The notes below the pieces were generated by a model, which searched no databases, was not told where the DNA came from, and saw only the letters and a program-made list of their open reading frames with translations. DNA of 64,000 nucleotides from Tubulanus polymorphus. Its lineage: Eukaryota; Nemertea; Palaeonemertea; Tubulaniformes; Tubulanidae. The stretch covers positions 7,941,001-8,005,000 of the forward strand of contig NC_134025.1 in assembly GCF_964204645.1 (NCBI RefSeq), written 5' to 3'. Both the position numbers and the translations under genes were made by a program. Below, piece by piece: positions 24,971 to 44,895 of the stretch; positions within the stretch are counted from its first letter, which is position 1; every line of letters starts with the position of its first letter.

Positions 24971-25772
24971 ACGTATGAATCATGTATGTTCTCATCTTCG
25001 CTAAATCACTGAATGACGTTGAAAAATGATTCGTTCACGAAAAAAATAGAAAATTCTGACAAAGCTGTTGCTTCAAGAGAAATGGAAGACGAAAGCTTTT
25101 GAAGATTTATTTATTCGTTCAATTTAGCACATTTATCAGAGATAACTCATATATAATGTTTAATCATTAGCTTTGTAACAAGTTTTGGAAAGAGTTCAAA
25201 TAGTAATATTGAAACAGTAACTTCTTTCTATTTCAATTCTTTGCAATACGTATACGATTATTTGAATATAAGTTACGTTGATGCATTAAATATAAGCTCG
25301 AATTAACGATAATATGTTCTGTATTAGAATATGATAAACAATCATTAAGCTGGTCACATTTTCCAATTCTTGGTAGACGTCTTAAAAGATGACTTCAATA
25401 GTCCACACCGGTTCTGCATTCTGGTAGCTCATTTTCTGTTTATGTGTAAAAACAGCGTCAAAATAAAGATTATTCCGATCCAAGTGTTAACACAACGGAG
25501 TATACGATTGCTACACTTCATAAGCACTTCAAAGTAATATATCTGAGAGTAATATCTAGAGCGTTTTAAGTCCAATCGTATCTTATTTACATATATACAG
25601 ATACAACGATCGTATCACGGTGAAATCACAGACATTTTTCAAACATAAATATATCATTCCAAAAAACTATTCATAAAATGCCCCTCAGAACAACAAGTTA
25701 ATGGATATAATTATCAGCTGCTGCCACATCGCGCTGAGAAGACTTCTCCACCTATCGGATATTGATGTTCAT

Positions 25773-28700
25773 TCAACTGCCTGAATCTAAAACAAATGAT
25801 AGCCGTTAGACATATTTTGATGTGATAGTAAATTGAAACATATGGTTTTCTTTACAGTGAACTCACTTCCACAGATCCCTTCTACTAATTTAGATCGGTG
25901 GTACTGCAAAAACTGATATCCCGGAGCTAGGAATACGTGGCCATCGTGTGGTACACTGGCCACCAATCGTAATGCCGTCTGTTCAACATTTCCACCGACG
26001 CCAAATACGAAAATCTCCGCTCCCTTTCGGCGCATTTGCAGCGCCTCTGCAACCGCCTTCATGCGTTTCTTCGGAGCGTGATCAGTGATGACGACGACGA
26101 TCTGTCGCGGTATGTCGATTTTGGCCGCCTTTAATTCTTTTCCGAAGTGTTCTTGACGAGTTCTGTGAAGGAGTGACGTCATATCGTCTGATCTTCTGTC
26201 GGAAAGCGTGCGTAGAAGTTCTTCTGTGGTGCGATATTTTTGCGAATAGAAGTTCGGAAGACTGCCACATTTTCTTGAAAGGAACGATACCTGAACGTGC
26301 TGCCTTTCTACAGGAATCGAAGCGATGACTTCTTTCATGAAATCCATTGCTTGAGCGCGGTCAAAATTATCCAAGCTCTTCATGTCTAACAAAAATGACA
26401 AGGCCGTTCCGTTTCCGATATTGCAATCTAGAAAAAATAATTAGGTAGGCCTAATTTTTGGATTTACGTAAACAGAACGTATCGGAAATGGATGTGGCGT
26501 GGGCGGTGCCCCGACTGATTGTGACGATATGCTCTAGGTCCCAGACATAACGATCTATGTTTGCTTTTTAACTCGTCTGATAAGCTGCCAATGAAACTCC
26601 AAGTATTTGGTTGATTCGAAAAACAAGATGATATATTTTTTAATTGAATATGGATCTAAACCACATCAGAACATCGTGACCTGCTTATATGTTTTTTAGA
26701 CTAGGTGGATATACTCTTCAAAGGAATGCCAATAAGCACAATGCAGGTTTGAATCATTAATGATATTAAGTAGTAAGTAGTGTAACAAAAATCTAATACG
26801 AAAACAAGCTTATTCTTATCATCACGAATGGCTTACCTACATTCACATTTTACATACCTCTACGCACTTCCTCGTTGACAATATTATACTGCGCAAATTT
26901 GGCTAAAGAAGAAAATATGGAGTTTTTACATTATTTACGGACAAAAGTATTACGCTTATTTTTCTCAATGTAATTTGTGTTGACACATTACATACCTAGG
27001 TCTTTCAAAAGATCAACGATGTCGCATTCAATATGCAGATATTCTGCTTTTGTGGGTCCTGACAAGGAGAGATGACAGAAAGAAAATAGAGGCAACAGCT
27101 GAGAATGAGTAACCATGGAGGTTTATCGAAGCAGTAATAAGATTTTGTTGCCAATTTTAAAGTTTAGAGTTTCACTCTTCATGGATGCAAAGTTCAAAAA
27201 GAAAAAGGACATTCATTCACAGTGTCGAAATTAGAGTCTAATTCACTCAGGTCAGAGACAGAGTTTGGTCAATGCGTAATACATTAGCTGTTCCTCTTAC
27301 AGATGAGGTTAATGGATAGTAATAAGCCACTTCAATCGCTAATGCGTGTCTATATCAATGCCAAGGTTGGAGAAACACTGAATATAGAACGGATGTTTTG
27401 CTAATAGACGTCTGCTAAGACTTCGAACGAATCTTCGGGTGTTTGGAAGTAGCAAAAAGAACACATAGAGCAAAGAAATAAGCGCACGTGTCTCTTTATA
27501 GAGAAGTCAGAAAGTGCCGTGAAATAATCAGTAACCTTACCTCCACATGCTTTCCAGATTAGATCACTTGTTATGTCCAGCAACTTATCGTAGTTCTCAA
27601 CTGCGAGGATAAAGTCAGCACCGGACGCAATATTCTTCAGTTCAAAGTCACTTACATTTTTGCCAACCCCAATAGCAAATAATTTGACTCCGGTAGATTT
27701 GAGCAGAGTCGCTTCATCGAGGGTCCAATACGTTTCCTGTGAATTGCCATCCGTAATTACGAACGCTATTTTCGGTACTTCGGGACCACGTGATCCTTGA
27801 TTGCGACGAAAACTGTAAGTTCGCGCCAGTTTTAATGCTTCCCATGTGCTCGTATGGCCGATAGTCTGCTTCGTTTCTAGAAGAGCCTTAACTACTTCGT
27901 CTTTCGTAATATAGTCTTTGAAATTGAACTGTATTCGAGCTTTAGTACTGAATGTGATGGCCCCTATTCTAATGGAATCCGGCTGAATGTTAAAAGCGCT
28001 AACAACTCGCGCAGCAAATTCCATTTGCTTTTTGAAATATTCCGGCCAAATACTACTTGATTCGTCCATTACGAATAAGATATCAGCTTTGGCAATTGTA
28101 CATCGAGTTTCGCCTTCTGATGCATGAAAAGATAAATAAACATACAAATTTCATTTTCATTTTTCATTCTTAGAGGTGCATTTAGAACGGTATCTGGATT
28201 CTGTACATTCAGCTAAGCTCGGGCAATTAGAAGAATTTTTTACCAGAAGGGGACTAGATATACACTCGATGCAATAATGTAAGATGATCATCTTTTTATA
28301 CAAATCTGGCGCCAGTTATAAAAACACGATATGCTGTACGTGTTATCAAACCCTGCGGCGTGCTGGTAGGGAATCTGGTTCAATTTCATCTTATTTACTA
28401 TCAACATGAAACTCGTAAATACTAACTACTTCAAGCAATTGTTCAATTTCTTTTTTAATTCAAGAAATCTTGTTTGTATACATTGTGTTCGTATGTTTTC
28501 ATACCGTAATCTCTCAAAGCAGCTGCACCAGGGTATTGAGGATAGTATTTTCTCGGACCGTCGCTGCTGCTACTTTCTTCAGTGTCACCATCAGACGTAT
28601 CGTCCACGTTGTCGGTTTTGTGTTCAGTAACCGCCGGACTGTTGAATCGACGGACCTCTTCACCCGTTCTCAGTCCTGCACCATGCTCCATATCGGCTTG

Positions 28701-31700
28701 CGGGTCTCGGCGACTACTGCGAGATAGAAATCTGGAATCGACCCAATCACTGCGCCAATCATCACCAGCTGGCTTTTCAGAAATTTCCAATTCTTCTACA
28801 AGGGACAAAAATATACGTTATTTTACACTATTTCAACTTCTTTTTCTATTTCTAATTGACTTATTTCTCTTATGAGTTTCTTTCTAATTGATGAGGCTGT
28901 TATCTGGAGTAGTTTTTTTATCTACGTCCCTGGAAAAAAAGTTGCTTGGTATTTTTCAATATTTTTATACGCTTTAATTAGATACCTATGGCGGCAGTTG
29001 GAATGCAAGTTAAACATTGATATCATCAACTTTGACCATTAATATCCTGTTACATAATTTAAAAATAGTGAGCTGCATAGGACGTTATACCTTCGCAAGC
29101 AATCGGCTGGATAACTTTATCTAAAGCAAAAGCCAAGTCTTCGAGTTGGTCGAATCTATCCACATTGAATATATGCTCTTTTGTTTTTGTGATACGTTCA
29201 AGATGTGACTTGTATTTTAATCCGATCCCGATCGCCATCAGAATAATTCCGTCCTCTTTAGCTAGTTGACCTTCTTCTCGGATAGTACGAGCGTTTCGGG
29301 ATAGGCCATCAGTTATGAGTATACCAATTTTTGGAATCTTTGAAATATAGAAAATAACACTCAATCACTTTTCGGGAATATATTTCAAAGTTTATATTTG
29401 AAATTCGGACGTTTTCTATGGAATAGACGTAGTGCCAATTTTGGTTTTTACGTACATCTTTCCCTCTCGCTCCTTTCGATTTCAAAAAGCTGAATACCCG
29501 CGCTACCCTGATCGCTTCTGAAGTGTCAGTGTCACCTCCTCGAGCTTGTATATGTTTGACGGCATTGAGTAAAAGATGTTTCCAGCCATACGTCTTTAAG
29601 TGAAATGGCACCCTTGCGTCGTCCGAGTAAGTTATCGTTCCAATCTGCACATCCTTCGGGCCGATTGGATACCGCCGAATGATTTTTGTAAGAAGTCCAA
29701 GTTCATGTTTGAAATTCGCATGGTGTACGCTAGATGAGACATCCAGCATAAACACAATGTCAGCCCGGTAATAACGGCATCGTGCTGAAAGAATTAATAC
29801 ACACATTCCCGGTAACCACACTGCATGTACATCACTGTATAGATACGTGGTTTAGAATGATTGATGTATGAAGATAATGAGTTTCTTAGATATCATTCGA
29901 AAGGGACAGTTTTTGATTAATTTTTTTTCAGTATTACAGATGTATAGACTACATTTCCTCGCGTAATATCACTATTACAGCCGGCGTTTTTATCGATAGT
30001 ACCGGTAGTTATCTTTTATTTCGACGTTGGTACGTAATTTTATTGATGCGCGTTACGTAAGCGATCAGACGAGCGTTCGCGCTTTCTGCTCGTTATTGGG
30101 TTCTAAAAACGTCTCGTAGATCAACGATTGAAAAGTAAGACGGACGTTTTTACGGATGGATATCTTATTTTGAGATACTTTTTACAAAATCTATCCATGA
30201 TTACATGGCTCATCTCACCCCTGAGGTTTTGTGTAGCACATGTAATGTTGTAGGAAAACAAAATTTCCATAAATAAACACTGGAAATAAAAAAGAAATCG
30301 CCCATCGCAATCATGAAATCCAATAGAAATTCTTTATATGATATTCATAGCATTGTAAAAGAAATAGAATACTTTTTTCGATTCGATAAACAACGTCTAC
30401 CCTACTAAGTCGAACGAGCATTTTAAACATGAAGCAAATGATCTAATAACATAGTAATGAAATTCATTTCGATGGATTCACATTCTAATCTTACAAATTG
30501 GCCTATTCACTGTTAAATTCAATGATTATTTGCAGAAAAGTATGTAGACATAGGTCCATTAGTTGTTAGGTTAGTGTTCTGCGGTCGTTTGTTGGGTTTT
30601 TTTCAACTAGAAATTCCTAGTTCTGTAGTTGTTAGTGTTTAGATTTTTATTTAGTCGGTTCACCGTGTGGTCTCAAGATATTCATGTTGATATACTGCAC
30701 CATACTGCGAAAGTTGTGTACAGAAATCTGTTGAAGGACTTGCGGTTGTTAGAATTTGTGTTGAAGCAATTCGAATTTACAATCCGCAAAATTTTGTACA
30801 CAGTCATGTCTGAACAATGTAATATCATAAAATGCAGCATCGCTTTCCATCGACTGAAAAGTACTTAGATTTGAAGAGCCTAGGGTGGCGTACGTGATTA
30901 AATTTCGAATTTCAAATAAAAAGATGTTGCTATTTTAAATCCCCAATGAGACAGGTGAACGGTTTTAGCCTATGCTCAGTCAGACGAGAAAAATGCGGTC
31001 GAGTAACCTATCGATGCTCTTCGCAGACAATACAGACAATTTTCAGAAGTAAACATATTTATTGGATCTACGCGAGATTGCCAACATTAAATGATACATA
31101 AACAAATTGCCCCAATTCGCGTTCATTGTTTTACACATCATCTTATCATTTCTATTTTTCGAACAGTGCTAATTTCTCAAGATTTCTGTTTTTATAAGAG
31201 TTTAAAGGAGTGCTTCGATTCGATGGCCTTCATCAAATACATCGAGTCAAGATCCACCATGAATTTCAGGTCAATTATGTTAGTAATAGCAGGCATTTTT
31301 TGTGGTATTCAATATCATTCTCTCCTGATGATAAGTAGATTAGGAATTCAACATTTTTTCAATATCTCAACAAGAACTTTCTCTGAGGGTTCGTGATAGA
31401 TCATGTGATTGAATTCATGTCGATCTTACCGGCTGCAACTGTTCCAACCACAACAACCTGTAAAACAACAAAAATACACATATATATAAAGGGGCTTCGT
31501 TAGTCGGTGTATATGTTAATTAACTTTATTAGTCTACAAGGTTATATACACACACATCAAATAACCCCCGTCGTGAGTACGTTGCCAGAAATTCTAGAAA
31601 AATAAGAATCCGTTTGGTTTTTAAATAACAAAAATGCTTGATATATTTTATGACTAATGGCACAATGTATATCAATCTTATCCCTAGTTTATCTGAAACT

Positions 31701-33733
31701 TTTCTTTGATGATTTTTACTGATATTTATATTTTCCGAAGGTACACTGCCTCACTGACTGATTAAAAATATATAAGCATAACCTGAAATATATACGACGG
31801 TATATCTTTTACAGGTAGGATATGGAATGTCAGATAATGGTTTAAGCGTAATACTGCTTCGGTACACCCGTCATAGAGGAAAATCCTTTCCATTTTCTGC
31901 TTCGCCGTGTAATCGCTAAATTAGTGTCCGCCGAGATACGTATTGCGAACAATTGCTTTACAAAAGTTTGCATTCAAGGTGGCTTATAGGAATATTACGA
32001 GGGAAATCAGAAAATACAGAAAAAGCAACGTTGTTCGAAGCTTGGAGAGTTTAAACTGACAACCATGTTTTGGCAACACGCCATGTAGCCCCAACATTTA
32101 GCTGGGTCTTCGCGGCCGCGTGAATTTAAGGTCCTTGACGTATTCATCGCACAATCGCAAATATTATCAAGATAATTACCCCATGCTTATCCGAACCAAA
32201 CTTTTTATACATTTCAAATGTCTGGTTATATGTATGTATTGCGTAGTAAAATCCAGCACCACCGATGTTAATTCACAGGTAGCTATTTATCACTGGCGGT
32301 AAACGAGGCATTTATCATTCTGACTTAAATAGATAACAATGAGAAATCAGGTTGATTGGTTTCATTTGATATCTGCTTGGGAAGGTTACTGCAATTTTCG
32401 AGAAAAGAATAAATAGGGAACTGAATTACTAATTAGTAGTGGAACAATCACCGTTAAACAGATGAAGAGTCAACTAATTATTTCCCATTCTCAACCTTTT
32501 ACGACCATTACGCATCGCATTTATTTCTAACGAACGGCCAAAATGCCCAATGCGCACGATTGGATCTCTAGCTAGATTTTGATCAACAGCCAATTCCTTG
32601 AATATTATGCCAATCATGTTTTCAAGCTATCCTCCAACTTCCGCAAAATGAACCATAATAGATTTTGACGAACTTCTGAATGAATGCTTCACAGAAAATA
32701 AATCATTATCTCGAGCTGTTAAATCTCTTTAAATCAATCTATCGATTAAGAGTGTTTCACGTGGATGAGAATAAACAAGTTAAGTGCGAGAAATCAAACA
32801 CCAGCCGCTTTGTGGGGTGAGAAATAGGGAGACTAAACATATATTGCTATGGGATGTAATATACCAGTCTGGGAAAAGGGAAAAAATGTTATTTGGCAAA
32901 TGTCCTAGACAGGAAATACGAAGCATTAGTCCTCCTAGTTACTAAAAAGTTAAATGATTTTACAAACGAGGGTAATTGCAAGAGAACGGATGCATCAAAA
33001 ACTTCAGAGAAAATATATTTAGACCAAAATTCGCGATCCACCATGTGAGGTGCCGTCCTGTTGACTTAAAGCAACTTCTCAATTCAGAAATATATCTATT
33101 TATCTAAAGTACATTTCTTTTGTACAAAGCCAAACTTATTGTTTACGTTTTGATAAATAGGGTTTTGCGTTCACAAGTTGGGCAAATTTTTAACAAGTCC
33201 TTCTGCACTTGTTTGCACCTACTTGTGTAACTGTTTTAAGAGTATGCTCCGGATATTAAGAGTCGGGTTTCTCGTGATGTTTTCCCGGTGATACGAACAA
33301 TTTGGTGGTTGGACGTATGTAAATAAGAAAATTACAAATATAGGTGCACAAATTGCGATAGAAAATAACGTAGTGAAAAACGTTGTCCAGTCGTTAAAAA
33401 GTCACATGTAAATTGTATTTTCAAAAAGAATCATACCAACAAAAAACTCATAAATTCGCCACCTATCTGAGATTTTGAAATTTGAAAATCGTAAATTCAT
33501 TTAAATGACTCAGCTTTCAAATGCTTGTTTTTATAGACTGTATAAAAAATGATTATTCATTTAGTTCATTTACATTTCACAGAAACTTGTTCATACAATG
33601 TTTAATGTTTTTTTTTTAAATCAACGACACATATTTCCACGCATTTAAAAAGGTGTCTGTATATCTACAGTCATAAGATATTTCATATAGAACCAACACT
33701 TACCAAATTGAGTATAAACAGACGAATATCCAT
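25773..33733 (-). CDS. Secreted protein with three von Willebrand factor A domains
   Basis: Ten exons, read on the minus strand: 33704-33733 (ATG), 31430-31457, 29456-29784, 29091-29337, 28505-28795, 27541-28116, 26996-27058, 26858-26902, 25867-26427, 25773-25786 (TGA). All phases join, giving about 727 residues. Exons 1-2 give a signal peptide (MDIRLFILNL then VVVVGTVAA). VWA1 (exons 3-4) has an intact MIDAS: DVSSS, a downstream Thr, and ITDG. A linker rich in Ser, Asp and Glu follows (exon 5). VWA2 (exon 6) has DESSS and ITDG. Two small exons with a Cys form a hinge. VWA3 (exon 9) is degenerate: DMKSL replaces DxSxS, and ITDH replaces ITDG. VWA domains of this sort occur in matrilins, collagen VI-like and shell/cuticle matrix proteins and bind ligands through a metal ion. 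No collagen repeat, EGF or membrane segment is seen. Confidence 0.8.
29785..33703 (-). other. Large introns 1 and 2 of the VWA gene
   Basis: Intron 1 (31458-33703) and intron 2 (29785-31429) separate the two tiny signal-peptide exons from the first VWA exon. Short ORFs inside (30629-30868, 31091-31396, 32120-32302) lack any recognisable domain and lie on the opposite strand. Confidence 0.5.
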
Positions 33734-41901
<8,168 letters not shown>

Positions 41902-42270
41902 CGTGTGTGGCTTAAAATGTTATTCCGATCAAAGACAAACTTGCTAAAAAGAAAGTAAAATGCCGCTATCCTTCAACACTCAGGGCGAAAGAAAGATGAC
42001 GTGATTTACTTCCTGGTTGTTTGAAAACGCTGAGACGTAGAACACAGTGGAAACTGTAAATGATTTATCGTAATGGATTTATTTACAGTATTTGAATATC
42101 ATTTTTGAAATGAAACGATGGGCAATTAATTTCGATAAGGGTTTTGTACACAAGAAATAACATTTCTCTAAAATTTTTGAAAGAAATCCAATTCAATTCA
42201 GAATTTATTCACATTTTGTTTGTTACCGGTAATCTTCATTGGCCCCAAATCGTTGGCAGGGTAAACAAAC
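41902..42270. promoter_or_regulatory. Shared divergent promoter region CD164 / PPIL6
   Basis: There are 369 bp between the two start codons, which point away from each other. An ATTGG (inverted CCAAT) lies at about 42238-42242 and a CCAAT at about 42187-42191. A bidirectional promoter is inferred from spacing and orientation; no TATA box is obvious. Confidence 0.45.
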
Positions 42271-44002
42271 ATGGCGGACACACGTCAAATAGCTGCTGCT
42301 GGTGATAAACCGATAAAACTCGAATTATTCGGACTAGTGGGACACGTACAATTTCAAATTGCGAAATGTTGTGTTGAAGTATGTTTATAAGAAACCTTTT
42401 TACGTATCGTCCGAATTTCTAGGGCTATCGTAACAAAGATTTAAGTCTGAGGAGTGTGAGTGAGTGTGGTGGTTGGTGTGACAGACGAGACATTGATTGA
42501 TTAGATTGATTGTCTGTAGACACGTAATAGTAGTAGTGTGTGCTAGCGTTGTTAATGAGTTTTGAGTTCAACCGTATTTTGACTGTAATATAGCTAACCA
42601 AGATATTCTGCTTCTTTCATTTTTAGGATCTGACCGAATTGTATCCAGAAATGTTTCCAGATAACATAATACAACCTATGCTAGAGTTTGATTGGGGAAT
42701 GTTCGTTGAGGATAAAAAAAGAGTAAGTAATTTGCTGCCAGTAGCTGTCCACTGGGCCTTTAGAATGGTCATGACATGATTCTTCTTACATGTAGACATT
42801 TGTGTTTAGGAATTGGGAGGAGAAACATGGGCTTTTGAAGGAAAATCCATGGCATTTTTGAATGGTGAATTCATTGGGGCTTACCAAAACCTCACCAGAT
42901 GGGCACAGGAGAATTTTGATCATAAAGATTTTCGACCACCGTCACTATACAAACCGCTAGCTAAAGAACTTAAAGTTGATTTTCTGAATTCAAAAAAGGT
43001 AGATCTTATGATAATTTGGAATAGATGAATGCATGTCATTGTAGGAATTTAAAAAGTCACACGTAAAACAAATATTTTTGCTCTTTTTCAAACAGCACGA
43101 TTTTGTGTATGTGGATATTTCAATAGGAGATGAACCCGCTGACCCATTAATTATTGAAGTAAGTTTTTGAATGAATCAATGCACCAACATTTTTAGTGGG
43201 ATTTTGCTTGTATAACATTCATTCCTCGATCTTAGCTATTTTCTGACAGAGTTCCGAAGACATGCAAAAACTTCAAGGCTTTGATTACGGGTGAGAAAGG
43301 AACTTCAGTACATAATGAACTCGAGGTGTATAATCTGCATTATAAAGACACAATATTCCACAGAATTGTTCGAAAAGGATGGATACAAGGTGGTGGTAAG
43401 TAAATCAGTCATCTTTTATGATCAGGAATATACATGTGGACCTAGAAAATGGAATATTGAATTATCAAAACTTGTATTACAGATATATGGGAAGGTCGAG
43501 GAAACGGAGGTGAATCAATATATGGGCCAGTCTTTGATGGTAAAAATTGTGCTATTTTCGAAATCAAAATTTCATTTACATGCACTAAAAGAACCGTTTA
43601 TGTCATGTTCCATATAAACCATATATTCCCGATCTTTTGACCTTTTAACAGATGAGAATTTTTCTGTTGAACACAATAAACGAGGAATATTAGGCATGGT
43701 TAATAAAGGAAGACATACGAATGGATCACAGTTTTACATAACTTTACAAGCAACTCCGTGGATGAACCATAAATACGTTGCATTTGGGTATGTTTACATT
43801 CTAGAATAGCCAGTTACAAAAAAACTATTTCTATTTCGGTTATGGGATTTGAGACTGATAATCAATGAATGCGTTCTTTTCTAGACAAGTCATCGAAGGA
43901 ACTGAGACTCTGAAGAAAATGGAGGATCAAGAAACTATCATTGAGAGACCAACTAAGGAAATTAAAATCGTTGATTGTGGAATCAAAACATACACTTTTT
44001 AG
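42271..44002 (+). CDS. PPIL6: Peptidyl-prolyl isomerase-like 6, cyclophilin-type
   Basis: Exons: 42271-42378, 42627-42722, 42810-42998, 43096-43158, 43236-43395, 43483-43539, 43652-43787, 43885-44002. All phases match, giving about 305 residues against roughly 310 for vertebrate PPIL6. An N-terminal PPIL6-specific domain (from MADTRQIAAAG, with FDWGMFVEDKK and AFLNGEFIGAYQ) precedes a cyclophilin domain (IELFSDRVPKTCKNF, FHRIVRKGWIQGGD, HTNGSQFYITL, WMNHKYVAFGQVIEG). The catalytic Arg of the FHR motif and the Gln of QGGD are kept. Relative to cyclophilin A the Phe of GFMCQ is Gly and the ligand-binding His near the end is Tyr, so isomerase activity may be weak, as expected for this branch. 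The gene is divergent from CD164 and convergent with MDM2. Confidence 0.93.
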
Positions 44003-44895
44003 TATTATAAATAAGTTACTTATAAGAATAATTCCGTCCAATCAAATATTTGTTGAACTAAATTTTTTTTTGAATTTTTTCTATAGAATACATGATTTAT
44101 GCAATACATGTTTGTCATTTGATCGTAGTCCAAAGGATATCAAAATTTGTTCTTCAAAAATCTACAGGACCAGAAACTTGCATTGAACCTTAGCAACTTT
44201 CGAATTTAGCCATAGCATTATACACCGGTGCCAAGAAAATTTGTAATACAGGAAAACTCACTTAATTCAGATCTATCACCTGGGCCTTTTGTCCAAATTA
44301 AACGAAATCTTAATTATGTGCTCTCATTTGTATAGAAATATCCTATAGATGACTGGAAATGGGAATTTGAGTCCGAAATAAGTGAAAATCCGAATAAAAC
44401 CGATCCGAATAAAGCAAGTTTACTGAACATGTTTACATGTAAACATGTACTGTTCTTATCCCATACAACAAATCTATATTAAAAGAACTCATTTATTGGA
44501 GATTCATTTTAAATTTTTTATTGACAAATGCAATTTGTTACCGCTTTACAAAAAGCTGGATATAAATAAAAAGATGCTATAAACTTACAAATGCTTCATG
44601 AATAATTTTAGAGAACACATCAATCAATATAAATTTTCATTCCAGTGCAGTTAACTTAAGATTAATTTCAAAGCTAATTGATCCATCTGATCAAAATCAG
44701 AAACCTATCCCGTCATAATTATGAGAAATATGAATCGACAAACTTAAAAACATTTTAACCATAAATGCATTCAATGACAGTAGGGACAAAATGTAACCCA
44801 AACAAATATAACCAAAGCTTTTGGTAAAACTAGTAAGTCTATTCTTAATTACGCATTCTTATTTTAAACATAACATAATATTCAAAAACAGCGTA
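44003..44895. terminator. Convergent 3' ends of PPIL6 and MDM2
   Basis: AATAAA on the plus strand occurs at 44393-44398 and 44565-44570. On the minus strand it occurs at 44517-44522 (TTTATT read on plus). The likely 3' UTRs of PPIL6 and MDM2 therefore meet or overlap here. No other gene is seen. Confidence 0.4.
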
